From contig NZ_VFPA01000001.1 of NCBI RefSeq assembly GCF_006716445.1, forward strand, positions 2,356,001-2,420,000: a stretch of DNA of 64,000 bases. The letters are read 5' to 3'. Below are positions 24,695 through 34,694 of this stretch, in pieces. The first letter of the stretch is position 1. Each line of letters begins with the position of its first letter. The notes below the pieces were generated by a model. The model saw nothing but the letters and a program-made list of their open reading frames with translations. It was not told where the DNA came from and made no database searches. Made by a program: the position numbers and the translations under genes. The DNA comes from Pseudonocardia kunmingensis (GTDB lineage Bacteria > Actinomycetota > Actinomycetes > Mycobacteriales > Pseudonocardiaceae).

Positions 24695-25258
24695 CTACCG
24701 GACGCTGATCTCGACGCGACGGCTCCGTTCCACGGTGGTCAGCGGCGCCTCCGCGCCGCGGCCCCGGGTCGCGACCCGTTCCGCGGACACACCCGCGGCC
24801 ACCAGGGCGTCCGCGACGACGTCCGCTCGTCGTTCGGAGAGCAGGCGTGCGGCCTCCAGCCCTCCCGGGGTGTCCGCCGCGTGGCCCTCGACCAGCACCG
24901 CCGCGCCGGGGACAGCGGCGAGGAGCCGCGCCACCTCCCGGACGGTCTCGGCCGCGGGGGCGGTGAGGTCCGCGGAGTCAGCGGTGAAGACGATCGGCCG
25001 GTCGGCGAGCAGGACGGTGACCCGCTCCCGCTCGGCCGCAGCCGGGTCACGGTCGGCCGGGGTGGGCCGGGCGGCGGTCGGGGCCGCGACGATGCTCAGG
25101 TCCGCGACGGCGTCGTTCCCCGGCACGCTCCGACCGGGCGCGGGGGATTCGCCGACCGGTGCCAGGACCGCGACCGCCGCCAACGCCGTGGGGACGGTGA
25201 GCAGGGCGAGCGCCCACCACACCCAGCGCCTGGGCGCTCGTGCATCCCGCACCGCCAC
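24695..25258 (-). CDS. OmpA-family peptidoglycan-associated protein
   Basis: A 187-residue protein. One N-terminal helix (about 11-34) anchors or exports it. The C-terminal OmpA-like domain (about 85-187) reads IVFTADSADLTAPAAETV, VLVEGHAADTPGG, RLLSERRADVVADALVAAGV and RVATRGRGAEAP. The usual NxxLSxxRA motif appears as ARLLSERRA, and the peptidoglycan-binding Asp/Arg positions are present. It resembles mycobacterial ArfA/OmpATb but lacks the central BON domain. It probably sits outside the membrane, bound to peptidoglycan. Confidence 0.75.
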   Translation of the reverse strand: MAVRDARAPRRWVWWALALLTVPTALAAVAVLAPVGESPAPGRSVPGNDAVADLSIVAAPTAARPTPADRDPAAAERERVTVLLADRPIVFTADSADLTAPAAETVREVARLLAAVPGAAVLVEGHAADTPGGLEAARLLSERRADVVADALVAAGVSAERVATRGRGAEAPLTTVERSRRVEISVR

Positions 25259-25337
25259 GGCGCCCCCAGTGTGCTCTCCCGGACGCGACTACGGTGCCAC
25301 GGGCGCGGGCGCCTCACCAGTCGAACCCCGCCGCCGT

Positions 25338-26339
25338 CTAGCCGGTGCGGTCCACCACGTACGTCGTGAGCGACGCCAGTGCGTCGGTGGCCGCGCAGGC
25401 CGGGAGCTTGCCCAGCTCCGCCCGCGCGTCGGTGGCCTGCCCGGCGAGGACGTCGCGCGCCCGCGCGAGACCGTCGCCGCTGCGCAGGAGCTCCAGTGCC
25501 TCGTCGACCTCGGCGTCGTCGCTGATGGGCCGCGCGAGCAGGACGCGCAGGCGGTCGGCGGCCGCGCCGCTGTCCTGCAGCGCGTAGAGCATCGGGAGCG
25601 TGAGCACGCCCTCGCGGAGGTCGGTGCCGGGTGTCTTGCCGGAGCTGTCCGACGGCGACGCGATGTCGATGACGTCGTCGGAGATCTGGAACGCCGTGCC
25701 GATCGTCGCGCCGAAGCGGCGCAGCGCCTCCACGTGCTCGGGCGGGCAGCCGGAGAACATCCCGCCGTAGCGGCCGGACGTGGCGATCAGCGACCCCGTC
25801 TTCTCGGCGATGACGGCGAGGTAGTGCTGCACCGGGTCCTCGTCGGCGCGGGCGCCGCGGGTCTCGCGCATCTGCCCGGTGACGAGCTCGGCGAACGTCT
25901 CGGCGATGATCCGCACGGCGTCCGGGCCGAGGTCGGCCACGAGGCGGGAGGCGTGGGCGAACAGGAAGTCACCGGTGAGGATGGCGACCGTGTTGTCCCA
26001 GCGGGAGTTGGCGCTCTCCGCGCCCCGGCGCATCGTGGCCGAGTCCATGACGTCGTCGTGGTACAGCGTGGCCAGGTGGATCATCTCGACGACGGCCGCG
26101 GCGGTGTACACCGCGTCGTCCTCGGGCCGCGGCCCGATCTGGGCCGCGAGCAGCGTGAACAGCGGCCGGAACCGCTTGCCACCGGCATCGATCAGGTGCA
26201 GCGACGTCTCCGTGACGAACTGGTAGTCGCTGTACACCTCCCGGTGCAGGAGGTCCTCCACGCGGGAGAGCCCCGCCTCCGTGGCGGCGGCGAGGCCCGG
26301 GTCCCCGAGCTCGACGCCCGCAATCGCGTTCGCGTTCAC
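25338..26339 (-). CDS. grcC: polyprenyl diphosphate synthase (menaquinone side chain)
   Basis: A 333-residue trans-prenyltransferase that lengthens farnesyl or geranylgeranyl diphosphate with isopentenyl diphosphate. First aspartate-rich motif DDVMD in HLATLYHDDVMD, second DDVID in FQISDDVIDI, plus GGKRFRPLF and TGQMRETRG. It is close to mycobacterial GrcC1, which lies beside menJ and htpX. Product length (heptaprenyl to nonaprenyl) depends on residues before DDVMD and is not called. GTG 26339 gives an N-terminus like the mycobacterial one; GTG 26384 would overlap nuoN. Only 22 bp downstream of nuoN, so probably co-transcribed with nuo. Confidence 0.9.
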   Translation of the reverse strand: MNANAIAGVELGDPGLAAATEAGLSRVEDLLHREVYSDYQFVTETSLHLIDAGGKRFRPLFTLLAAQIGPRPEDDAVYTAAAVVEMIHLATLYHDDVMDSATMRRGAESANSRWDNTVAILTGDFLFAHASRLVADLGPDAVRIIAETFAELVTGQMRETRGARADEDPVQHYLAVIAEKTGSLIATSGRYGGMFSGCPPEHVEALRRFGATIGTAFQISDDVIDIASPSDSSGKTPGTDLREGVLTLPMLYALQDSGAAADRLRVLLARPISDDAEVDEALELLRSGDGLARARDVLAGQATDARAELGKLPACAATDALASLTTYVVDRTG

Positions 26340-26361
26340 GTCCCCCAGCTTTTCACGGTCG

Positions 26362-27984
26362 TCAGCCGAGGAACCCGCCGCCACCGGCCCAGTTCAGGGC
26401 CAGCGTCGGCACGATCCCGAGCAGCAGGGTGACGATGACGCCGAGCGTGATCGCCGCGGTGGTGAACGCGCCGGGCACCGAGACGGTGGGACCGTCGGCC
26501 GCCGGCTCGCTGAAGTACATCAGCACGATCACCCGGACGTAGAAGAACGCCGCGATGGCGCTGGCCACCAGCGCGATCACGACCAGCGGTGCCATGCCGT
26601 CGTCCAGCGCCGCGGAGAACACGGCGAACTTGGCGGTGAACCCGCTGGTGAGCGGGATGCCGGCGAGGGCGAGCAGCAGGAACGTCATCACACCCGCCAC
26701 CACCGGTGACCGCTTGGCGAGCCCCGCCCACTGCGAGAGGTGCGTGGCCTCGCCGTCCGCGTCGCGGACGAGGCTGATCACGCCGAACACGGCGACCGTC
26801 GTGAAGCCGTAGGCCAGCAGGTAGAACAGCGTGCTCGACACGCCCTGCTCGGTGACGGCGATCGCGCCGAGCAGGAGGAAGCCGGCGTGCGCCACCGAGG
26901 AGTAGGCGATCATCCGCTTGATGTCGGTCTGGGTGAGACCGATGACGGCGCCGATCGCCATCGAGGCGATCGCGATGGCCCACAGGACACCGCGCCACTC
27001 CCAGCGCAGGTCGCCGAACGCGACGTGCAGCACGCGCAGGATCGCGCCGAACGCCGCGACCTTCGTGCAGGCCGCCATGAACGCGGTGACCGGCGTGGGC
27101 GCGCCCTGGTAGACGTCCGGCGTCCAGGTGTGGAACGGCCCGACCGAGCCCTTGAACATCAGGCCCACCACGAGCAGCGCGAGGCCGCCCAGCAGCAGGG
27201 CGTCGGAGCGCACGGAGCCCACCGCGGCCTCGGCGATCTCCGGGAACCGCACCGAACCGGCGTAGCCGTAGATCAGCGCGAGCCCGTAGAGGAAGAACGC
27301 CGACGCGAACGCGCCGAGCAGGAAGTACTTGACCGCCGCCTCCTGCGAGAGCAGCCTGCGCCGGCGCGCGAGCCCGCACATCAGGTACAGCGGCAGCGAC
27401 AGCACCTCGAGCGCGATGAACATCGTGAGCAGGTCGTTCGCCGCGACGAAGGTCATCATCCCGCCGAGCGCGAACAGCGTGAACGGGAAGACCTCGGTCT
27501 GCATGGTCGGCGCGAGGCCGGGCGTGCCGTAGGAGCGGTCCTCCGGCGGCTCGGTGAGGTCGCTGGTGCCACCGCCGACGGCGGCGCGCGACGCGGCGGA
27601 GGCGAGGATCGCGCCGCCCGGCTCGACGGAGCGGTCGGCGATCAGCAGCAGGCCGGCCAGCCCGAGGGCGAGCAGCGTGCCCCACAGGAACAGCGTCGGG
27701 CGGTCGATCGCCAGCGACTCGGTCAGCGTGGTGACCGCGTCCGGCCCGCTGCCCGCGTACAGGCCGAGGGCGAGACCGGCGCCGCCGAGCGCGACGATCG
27801 ACAGCGCCACCTGCGCGGGCCACCGCTGGTGCCGGGGCAGGAACGCCTCGACGAGCACGGCGACGCAGGCCGCGCCGAGCACGATGAGCAGCGGAGCGAT
27901 CGCCGCGTAGTCGATCGGGGGCACCGTGATCGTGCCCTGGGCGAGGGGGGGCAGCACCAACGGTCCGCTCGCAAGCTCGCTCAC
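26362..27984 (-). CDS. nuoN: NADH-quinone oxidoreductase subunit N
   Basis: A 540-residue antiporter-like membrane subunit of complex I with about 14 helices. The proton-channel segment AAVKYFLLGAFASAFFLYG carries the key Lys, and GPFHTWTPDVYQGAPTPVTAF the discontinuous helix. A loop with glycine/serine-rich sequence (about 125-165) is longer than in enterobacterial NuoN. Last nuo gene; it overlaps nuoM by 4 nt. Confidence 0.95.
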   Translation of the reverse strand: MSELASGPLVLPPLAQGTITVPPIDYAAIAPLLIVLGAACVAVLVEAFLPRHQRWPAQVALSIVALGGAGLALGLYAGSGPDAVTTLTESLAIDRPTLFLWGTLLALGLAGLLLIADRSVEPGGAILASAASRAAVGGGTSDLTEPPEDRSYGTPGLAPTMQTEVFPFTLFALGGMMTFVAANDLLTMFIALEVLSLPLYLMCGLARRRRLLSQEAAVKYFLLGAFASAFFLYGLALIYGYAGSVRFPEIAEAAVGSVRSDALLLGGLALLVVGLMFKGSVGPFHTWTPDVYQGAPTPVTAFMAACTKVAAFGAILRVLHVAFGDLRWEWRGVLWAIAIASMAIGAVIGLTQTDIKRMIAYSSVAHAGFLLLGAIAVTEQGVSSTLFYLLAYGFTTVAVFGVISLVRDADGEATHLSQWAGLAKRSPVVAGVMTFLLLALAGIPLTSGFTAKFAVFSAALDDGMAPLVVIALVASAIAAFFYVRVIVLMYFSEPAADGPTVSVPGAFTTAAITLGVIVTLLLGIVPTLALNWAGGGGFLG

Positions 27985-29603
27985 GAGGACATTCCTCCCA
28001 CCGGGTCGGTGAGGCCCACCTCGGTCAGGGTGGCCGTCACCGACGGGTTGATGACGTCGAGCACCGGCCCGGGGAAGAAGCCGAGCACGAGGATGAGCAC
28101 GATCAGCGGAGTCAGCACGGCGATCTCACGGCGGGACAGGTCCGGGAACGCGCTGCTGTCGCGCTTCGCCGCGACACCCGGGTCGAGCATCGTGCCCGGG
28201 CCGCTGCCTCCGCGCTCCAGCGCACCGAGCACGGCGGCGCCGCGCACCGGTCCCTGCATGGTCTGCTGGTAGACCCACAGCACGTAGAGGGCCGCGAAGA
28301 TGATCCCGACCGTGGCCAGGATCGTGAAGACCGGCTCCCGCGGGAACGAGCCGAGGAGCACCAGGAACTCGCTGACGAACGAGTTGGTGCCCGGCAGCGC
28401 GAGCGAGGCGAGCCCTGCGAGCAGGAACGTGCCCGCGAGCAGCGGCGCGAGCTTGTGCACGCCCCCGTAGTCGCCGATCAGCCGGGATCCGCCCCGGGCG
28501 ATCAGCATGCCGAGGACGATGAACAGCATCCCGGTGGTGATGCCGTGGTTGACCATGTAGAGCGTGGCGCCCGAGAACGCCTGCGTGGAGAACGCGAAGA
28601 TCCCCAGCGCGATGAACCCGAAGTGCGCGATCGAGGTGTAGGTCACGAACCGCTTCAGGTCGCTCTGCGCGACGGCCAGCAGCGCCGCGTACAGGATCCC
28701 GATCACCGCGAGCGTGAGCACCAGCGGCGCGAGCCGCTGCGACGCGAGCGGGAACAGCGGCAGGCAGTAGCGCAGGAAGCCGAACGTGCCGACCTTGTCC
28801 AGCACGCCGACGAGCAGCACGCCCGCCCCGACCGGGGCCTCGGCACCGGCGTCGGGCAGCCAGGTGTGGAACGGCACCAGCGGCGCCTTGATCGCGAACG
28901 CCACGAAGAACCCGAGGAACAGCCAGATCTGCGTGGACTCGGGCACCGAGGCCGCCATCGCCTGCAGCTCGGTCCAGGTGAACGTGCCCTCGCCCAGCTG
29001 CTGCCCGCTCACCACGAACAGGCCGATCACCGAGGCGAGCATGATCAACCCGCCGAGCAGCGAGTACAGGAAGAACTTCACCGCCGCGTACTGGCGGCGG
29101 GGCCCGCCGAACCGCCCGATGAGGAAGTACATCGGGATCAGCATGGCCTCGAAGAACACGTAGAACAGGAACACGTCGGTGGCCGCGAACACGCCGACGA
29201 GCAGGCCCTGGGTGGCCAGCAGGAGCGCGAAGAACCCGGACACCGTGCGGTCCTCGGGGAGCTTCTCCTCCCACGAGAAGGCCAGCACGATCGGCACCAG
29301 CACCGCGATCAGCGCGAGCATCACCAGCGCGATGCCGTCGACGCCGAGCGCGAACCGGGTGCCGAATGCCGGGATCCACGGCACGGACAGCTCGAGCTGG
29401 AACCGGGTGCCCTCGGTGGCCGCCGCCACCGAGTAGGAGAACCAGGTGATCGCGGTGAGCACGAGCGACGCGAGCGCGAACCCCATCGCGGTGAGCTTCG
29501 CGGTGCCCGCGCTGTTCTTCATGGGCGCCACGACGAGCGCCCCGACGAGCGGCAGCACCAGCAGGATCAGGAGCAGCACGGAAGAGCCTCCGGTGGACGT
29601 CAT
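27981..29603 (-). CDS. nuoM: NADH-quinone oxidoreductase subunit M
   Basis: A 540-residue antiporter-like proton-pumping subunit with about 14 helices. Conserved elements: [18 protein letters not shown] with the key Glu, [17 protein letters not shown] with the channel Lys, and [21 protein letters not shown]. The C-terminus extends about 40 residues past the final helix region compared with short forms. Overlaps nuoL and nuoN by 4 nt each. Confidence 0.95.
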   Translation of the reverse strand: MTSTGGSSVLLLILLVLPLVGALVVAPMKNSAGTAKLTAMGFALASLVLTAITWFSYSVAAATEGTRFQLELSVPWIPAFGTRFALGVDGIALVMLALIAVLVPIVLAFSWEEKLPEDRTVSGFFALLLATQGLLVGVFAATDVFLFYVFFEAMLIPMYFLIGRFGGPRRQYAAVKFFLYSLLGGLIMLASVIGLFVVSGQQLGEGTFTWTELQAMAASVPESTQIWLFLGFFVAFAIKAPLVPFHTWLPDAGAEAPVGAGVLLVGVLDKVGTFGFLRYCLPLFPLASQRLAPLVLTLAVIGILYAALLAVAQSDLKRFVTYTSIAHFGFIALGIFAFSTQAFSGATLYMVNHGITTGMLFIVLGMLIARGGSRLIGDYGGVHKLAPLLAGTFLLAGLASLALPGTNSFVSEFLVLLGSFPREPVFTILATVGIIFAALYVLWVYQQTMQGPVRGAAVLGALERGGSGPGTMLDPGVAAKRDSSAFPDLSRREIAVLTPLIVLILVLGFFPGPVLDVINPSVTATLTEVGLTDPVGGMSS

Positions 29604-31579
29604 GCGAACCGCACCGCCAGGAGCGCCGCGACGACGAGCACCCCGCCGCCGAGCATGGAGAGCGCGTACGAGCGGACGAAGCCGGTCTGCAGCTTGCGCA
29701 GCCGGCCCGAGCTGCCGCCGAGCAGTGCGGCGGTGCCGTTGACCACGCCGTCGACCCCGCGGTTGTCGAAGTAGACCAGCGCCCGTGAGAGCCAGGTCCC
29801 GGGCCGCGCGATGAGCGCCTCGTTGATCGCGTTGGCGTACAGGTCGCGGCGGGCCGCGCGCACCGGCAGCGACACCGGCTCGGGCCGCTCCACCGGTGTG
29901 CGCCTGCGCCCGACCGTGAGCCAGGCGATCAGCACGCCGAGCGCGGAGACCCCGACGACCAGGTACGGCACGACCGCGTGCCCGAGGACGCCGTCGTGCG
30001 GCTCCTCCAGCTCGCCCAGGGTCGGCGCGAGCCAGTCGACGAGCAGGTGGCCGTTGTAGAGCACGAAACCCGCGAACACCGAGCCGAACGCCAGCACGAT
30101 CATCGGGATCGTCATCACGGCGGGCGACTCGTGCGGGTGGTAGTCGTGCCCGTCGGCGCTCTTGAGGTTCTCCCAGCGCTTCTCGCCGAAGAACGTCATG
30201 AACATCAGGCGCGTCATGTAGAAGGCGGTGAGCCCGGCCGCGAGCGTGGCCGCGCCGCCGAACACCCAGCCCTGCCAGCCCGGCTGCCCGAAGGACGCGG
30301 CGATGATCTCGTCCTTGGAGAAGTACCCGGACAGGAACGGGAAGCCGATCAGTGCGAGGTAGCCCAGCCCGAACGTCACGAACGTGATCGGCATGTAGCG
30401 GTAGAGCCCGCCGAAGCGCCGCATGTCGACGTCGTCGTTCATCGCGTGCATCACCGAGCCGGCACCGAGGAAGAGCCCCGCCTTGAAGAAGCCGTGGGTC
30501 AGCAGGTGGAAGATGCCCAGCGCGTAGCCGGCCGGGCCCAGCCCGACGGCCAGGATCATGTAGCCGATCTGGCTCACCGTGGAGTAGGCGAGCACCTTCT
30601 TGATGTCGTCGTAGGCGCAGCCGATGATCGCGCCGATCAGCAGCGTGACCACCCCGACGAGCGCGACGACCAGCCGCCCGGTCTCGGTGAGGTTGTAGAT
30701 CGGGTTGGCGCGGGCGATCAGGTAGACCCCCGCCGTGACCATCGTTGCCGCGTGGATCAGCGCCGAGACCGGTGTGGGGCCCTCCATCGCGTCCGGCAGC
30801 CAGGACTGCAGCGGGAACTGGCCCGACTTGCCGCAGGCGCCGAGCAGGAGCAGCACGGTGATCGCGACGATCGTGCCGCCGTCGATCTCACCGATCCGCG
30901 CGAAGACCTCGGTGTACTGGAGCGTGCCCAGGTTCGTCCAGAGCAGGAAGATCGCGATGGCCAGCCCGACGTCGCCGACGCGGTTCATCAGGAAGGCCTT
31001 CTTCGCCGCCGTGGCGGCCGACGGGCGGTCCTGGTAGTAGCCGATCAGCAGGTAGGACGCCAGGCCGACGCCCTCCCAGCCGAGGTAGAGCATCACGAAG
31101 TTGTTGCCGAGGACCAGCAGCAGCATCGCCGCCACGAACAGGTTCAGCTGCGCGAAGAAGCGCCGCCGGCCGGGGTCGTGGCTCATGTAGCCCACCGAGT
31201 AGAGGTGGATCAGGCCACCGACCCCGGTGATGAGCAGGACGAACGTCAGCGACAACGGGTCGAGCCGGAGCCCGAAGTCGACCGAGAGGTCACCGACGCT
31301 CATCCACTCGTACAGCGACAGCTCCCGGGTGCGCTCCTCGGGGGCGAGCCCTGCGGTCTCCAGGAAGATCAGCAGGCCGATGACGAACGAGGCGACGACC
31401 GTGAGCAGGCCCAGCCAGTGGCCCCACGAGTCGGCGCGCCGCCCGGCCACGAACAGCACGAGCGCACCGGCCGCCGGCAGCGCGAACAGCAGCCAGGCGA
31501 GCGAGGCCGAGCCGGACGCGAGCCCGACGGAAGGCAGCTCGGTGGAAGGAAGCTCGGCAGCCGCGAGGAACGCGTTCAC
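29600..31579 (-). CDS. nuoL: NADH-quinone oxidoreductase subunit L
   Basis: A 659-residue subunit, the largest antiporter-like pump of complex I, with the long lateral helix at its C-terminal end. Signature segments: [60 protein letters not shown] and [22 protein letters not shown] helices. Start GTG 31579 has GGAGGGG about 5 nt upstream. A 108-bp gap separates it from nuoK, the largest gap in the operon; nothing recognisable lies there. Confidence 0.94.
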   Translation of the reverse strand: MNAFLAAAELPSTELPSVGLASGSASLAWLLFALPAAGALVLFVAGRRADSWGHWLGLLTVVASFVIGLLIFLETAGLAPEERTRELSLYEWMSVGDLSVDFGLRLDPLSLTFVLLITGVGGLIHLYSVGYMSHDPGRRRFFAQLNLFVAAMLLLVLGNNFVMLYLGWEGVGLASYLLIGYYQDRPSAATAAKKAFLMNRVGDVGLAIAIFLLWTNLGTLQYTEVFARIGEIDGGTIVAITVLLLLGACGKSGQFPLQSWLPDAMEGPTPVSALIHAATMVTAGVYLIARANPIYNLTETGRLVVALVGVVTLLIGAIIGCAYDDIKKVLAYSTVSQIGYMILAVGLGPAGYALGIFHLLTHGFFKAGLFLGAGSVMHAMNDDVDMRRFGGLYRYMPITFVTFGLGYLALIGFPFLSGYFSKDEIIAASFGQPGWQGWVFGGAATLAAGLTAFYMTRLMFMTFFGEKRWENLKSADGHDYHPHESPAVMTIPMIVLAFGSVFAGFVLYNGHLLVDWLAPTLGELEEPHDGVLGHAVVPYLVVGVSALGVLIAWLTVGRRRTPVERPEPVSLPVRAARRDLYANAINEALIARPGTWLSRALVYFDNRGVDGVVNGTAALLGGSSGRLRKLQTGFVRSYALSMLGGGVLVVAALLAVRFA

Positions 31580-31687
31580 AACGCCCCTCCGGAGCACGTG
31601 GGGGCCATAGCGACGTCAGAACCGGGCCTGGAACAGCGGAAGGGCTCCAAGGTGCGGTCGTTGTGGGGGAGCATCTCTCACACGCCT

Positions 31688-31987
31688 TCAGTACTTCAGG
31701 AGGTTTGCGTCGTCCACCGAGGCCGTCCGGCGGGTGCGGAAGATCGACATGATGATCGCGAGGCCGACGACGACCTCCGCCGCGGCCACCACCATCACGA
31801 AGAACGCCATGACCTGGCCGTCGAGCGTGCCGTTGATCCGCGCGAACGTGACCAGCGAGAGGTTCACGGCGTTGAGCATCAGCTCGATGCACATGAACAC
31901 GACGATCGCGTTGCGCCGCACCAGCACGCCGACCGCGCCGATGGAGAACAGCAGCGCCGAGAGCAGCAGGTAGTAGGTGGGGGTCAC
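31688..31987 (-). CDS. nuoK: NADH-quinone oxidoreductase subunit K
   Basis: A 99-residue, three-helix subunit. The two proton-path glutamates are in [16 protein letters not shown] and [17 protein letters not shown]. Length and topology match the family. Overlaps nuoJ by 4 nt. Confidence 0.95.
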   Translation of the reverse strand: MTPTYYLLLSALLFSIGAVGVLVRRNAIVVFMCIELMLNAVNLSLVTFARINGTLDGQVMAFFVMVVAAAEVVVGLAIIMSIFRTRRTASVDDANLLKY

Positions 31988-32844
31988 CGGTGGTCCTCGT
32001 GGGTGTCGTCGAGGGTGGTGTCGCGCTCGCCGCCGGCGCCCGTGCCGCCGGTGAGGGCGCGCGCGTCCGGGGCGGGCTCGTCCTCGACGCCGCGGACCGG
32101 GGTGGCGTCGATGATGGACGAGATCGACTCGGGGGCGATCGACCCGTCGGGCAGCACGGCGGGCACCGCGACCGAGTTGCCGGTGGCGTAGACGCCGGGG
32201 CCGGGCAGCGGGGAGATCCGGTCGTGCTCGCCGCGCAGGCGCGCCTCGACCGTGGCCCGCTGGCCGCGCTTGGCGTGCCCCTTGCTCTGGGCGTAGGCGA
32301 GCACCATCGCCCCGAGCGCCGCCGTGATCAGCAGCGCCGAGGTGAGCTCGAACGCGAACAGGTAGTCGGTGAAGATCAGCGTGCCGAGGCCGGTGACGTT
32401 GGCGGTCGAGCCCGCGCCGCCCGCCGCCAGGCCGACCGGGGTGACAGCGGTGAGGGAGCGCCCGACCGTGGCCACCAGCAGCACCGCCAGCCCGACGCCG
32501 AGCGCGAGCGCCGCGAGCCGCTGGCCGCGCAGCACCTCCACGACCGAGTCGGAGCTGTCGCGCCCGACCAGCATCAGCACGAACAGGAACAGCATCATGA
32601 TCGCGCCGGTGTAGACGATGATCTGCACGAAGCCGAGGAACGGCGCCTGCTGCACGATGTAGAACACCGCGAGGCAGAACATCGTGCCCACCAGCGCGAG
32701 CGCCGAGTGCACGGCGTTGCGGGCGAACACCATGCTCAGCGCGCCGAGCAGGGCGAGCGGGCCCATGATCCAGAACACCACCGCCTCGCCGGTGCTGACG
32801 ACGTCCGGCGCGGGCGCGGCCTGGGCGAGGAGATCGAGAGTCAC
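31984..32844 (-). CDS. nuoJ: NADH-quinone oxidoreductase subunit J
   Basis: A 286-residue subunit with five helices in the first ~190 residues ([43 protein letters not shown] with the conserved pi-bulge Tyr/Gly region). The last ~90 residues are a hydrophilic, Asp/Gly-rich tail absent from enterobacterial NuoJ (about 180 residues) but frequent in actinobacteria. Start GTG 32844 overlaps the nuoI stop (GTGA). Confidence 0.93.
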   Translation of the reverse strand: MTLDLLAQAAPAPDVVSTGEAVVFWIMGPLALLGALSMVFARNAVHSALALVGTMFCLAVFYIVQQAPFLGFVQIIVYTGAIMMLFLFVLMLVGRDSSDSVVEVLRGQRLAALALGVGLAVLLVATVGRSLTAVTPVGLAAGGAGSTANVTGLGTLIFTDYLFAFELTSALLITAALGAMVLAYAQSKGHAKRGQRATVEARLRGEHDRISPLPGPGVYATGNSVAVPAVLPDGSIAPESISSIIDATPVRGVEDEPAPDARALTGGTGAGGERDTTLDDTHEDHR

Positions 32845-33383
32845 TTGACCTGCTCCCCCACCGGGTCGTTCTCGGCTCCCTTGCGCGCCAGAACGGGCCC
32901 CTGCACGTAGTAGTCCTGCTCGTCCTCGCCCAGCCGCATCGGGTGCGGGGGCTGCTCCATGCCCGGCAGCAGCGGCGCGAGCAGCTGCTCCTTCGTGTAG
33001 ATCAGGTCCTGCCGGTTGTCGTCGGCCAGCTCGTAGAAGTTGGTCATCGTGAGCGACCGGGTGGGGCAGGCCTCGATGCACAGGCCGCAGCCGATGCAGC
33101 GCAGGTAGTTGATCTGGTAGATCGCGCCGTAGCGCTCACCGGGCGAGTAGCGCTCCTCCTCGGTGTTGTCCCCGCCCTCGACGTAGATCGCGTCGGCCGG
33201 GCAGGCCCAGGCGCACAGCTCGCAGCCCACGCACTTCTCGAGCCCGTCCGGGTGGCGGTTGAGCTGGTGCCGCCCGTGCCAGCGCGGCGCGGCGGGCGGG
33301 AAGTCCTCCGGGTACTCCTCGGTGACGACCTTCTTGAACATCGTCCCGAAGGTGACGCCGAAGCCCTTGAAGAAGTCGAACAT
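32841..33383 (-). CDS. nuoI: NADH-quinone oxidoreductase subunit I
   Basis: A 180-residue ferredoxin-like subunit carrying clusters N6a and N6b. Ligand motifs [15 protein letters not shown] and [15 protein letters not shown] give two C-x2-C-x2-C-x3-C-P sets. The N-terminal helix [13 protein letters not shown] contacts NuoH. It abuts nuoH with no intergenic bases. Confidence 0.96.
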   Translation of the reverse strand: MFDFFKGFGVTFGTMFKKVVTEEYPEDFPPAAPRWHGRHQLNRHPDGLEKCVGCELCAWACPADAIYVEGGDNTEEERYSPGERYGAIYQINYLRCIGCGLCIEACPTRSLTMTNFYELADDNRQDLIYTKEQLLAPLLPGMEQPPHPMRLGEDEQDYYVQGPVLARKGAENDPVGEQVK

Positions 33384-34694
33384 CTACTCCGTCTCCTTCC
33401 CGCTGAGGGCGGGCGTTCGCGGCTCCGCCGCGCCGTCCACCGGCCGGGAGCGCAGTTTGTGCCGCGAGGGGGTGGGCACGGCCAGGTCCAGCGGCGGCAC
33501 CGGGTAGTCCGAGGCGAGCTCGACCGGCGCAGGGCCCTCGATCTTGCGGTCGGGCACCAGGAACGCCACCAGCAGCACCACCGCCAGCGCGATCCCCAGC
33601 CCGATCAGCAGCGCGCTGACCTCACCACCGGTGGTGCGCCAGGTGCGGATCGCGAAGATCGCCAGGATCCACAGCAGGCTGCCCGGCACCAGGACCTTCC
33701 AGCCCAGGCGCATGAACTGGTCGTAGCGCAGCCGCGGGAGGGTGCCCCGCAGCCAGATGAACACGAACAGGAAGATCAGCGTCTTGATCAGGAAGGCCAC
33801 CATCTGCAGCCAGCCGTTCGCGTTCAGGAACGACAGCGGCCACGGCCACTGCCCGCCGCCCAGGAACAGCGTGGTGGCCATCGCCGAGACCGTGACCATG
33901 TTGACGTACTCGGCCAGGAAGAACAGCGCGAACTTCAGCGACGAGTACTCGGTGTGGAACCCGCCCACCAGCTCCGACTCCGCCTCCGGCAGGTCGAAGG
34001 GCGCGCGGTTGGTCTCGCCGACCATCGCGATCACGAAGACCACGAAGCTGGGCGCCAGCAGCAGCAGGTACCAGCCGCTGGCCTGGGACGCCACGATGTC
34101 GGCGGTGGACAGCGACCCCGCGTAGAGGATCACCCCCACGATCGACAGGCCCAGCGCGATCTCGTAGGAGATCACCTGCGCCGCCGAGCGCAGCGCCGCC
34201 AGCAGCGGGTACGGCGAACCCGACGCCCAGCCGCCCAGCACGATCCCGTAGACGCCGATCGAGGAGCAGGCCAGCACCACCAGCACGCCGACCGGCAGGT
34301 CGACCAGCTGCAGCACCGTCGGCTCACCGAAGATCGACACCTCGCCGCCGAACGGGATCACCGAGAACGCCACGAAGGCCGGGATCGTGGAGATGACCGG
34401 GGCGATGAAGTACACCCGCTTGTCGGCCATCACCGGCATGATGTCTTCCTTGAAGGCGAGCTTGAGCCCGTCCGCCAAGGACTGCAGCCAGCCACCGGGG
34501 CCGGTGCGGTTCGGGCCCGGACGCTGCTGCATCCGGCCCACCACCTTGCGCTCCCAGTTGATCATGAAGAGCGTGAGCACGACGCCGATCGCGAACAGCG
34601 CCACGACCTTCAGGACCACCAGCCAGAGCGGGTCGTCGGCCAGCAGCTCCTGCGTGCGGGTCATCCCCTCGGGAGCCTGCGCCAGCAGGTTCAT
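33384..34694 (-). CDS. nuoH: NADH-quinone oxidoreductase subunit H
   Basis: A 436-residue, eight-helix subunit forming the quinone entry site with NuoB and NuoD. Conserved parts: [30 protein letters not shown] and [20 protein letters not shown], and [20 protein letters not shown]. The C-terminal ~60 residues after the last helix are basic and proline-rich, an actinobacterial extension. Overlaps nuoG by 4 nt. Confidence 0.95.
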   Translation of the reverse strand: MNLLAQAPEGMTRTQELLADDPLWLVVLKVVALFAIGVVLTLFMINWERKVVGRMQQRPGPNRTGPGGWLQSLADGLKLAFKEDIMPVMADKRVYFIAPVISTIPAFVAFSVIPFGGEVSIFGEPTVLQLVDLPVGVLVVLACSSIGVYGIVLGGWASGSPYPLLAALRSAAQVISYEIALGLSIVGVILYAGSLSTADIVASQASGWYLLLLAPSFVVFVIAMVGETNRAPFDLPEAESELVGGFHTEYSSLKFALFFLAEYVNMVTVSAMATTLFLGGGQWPWPLSFLNANGWLQMVAFLIKTLIFLFVFIWLRGTLPRLRYDQFMRLGWKVLVPGSLLWILAIFAIRTWRTTGGEVSALLIGLGIALAVVLLVAFLVPDRKIEGPAPVELASDYPVPPLDLAVPTPSRHKLRSRPVDGAAEPRTPALSGKETE

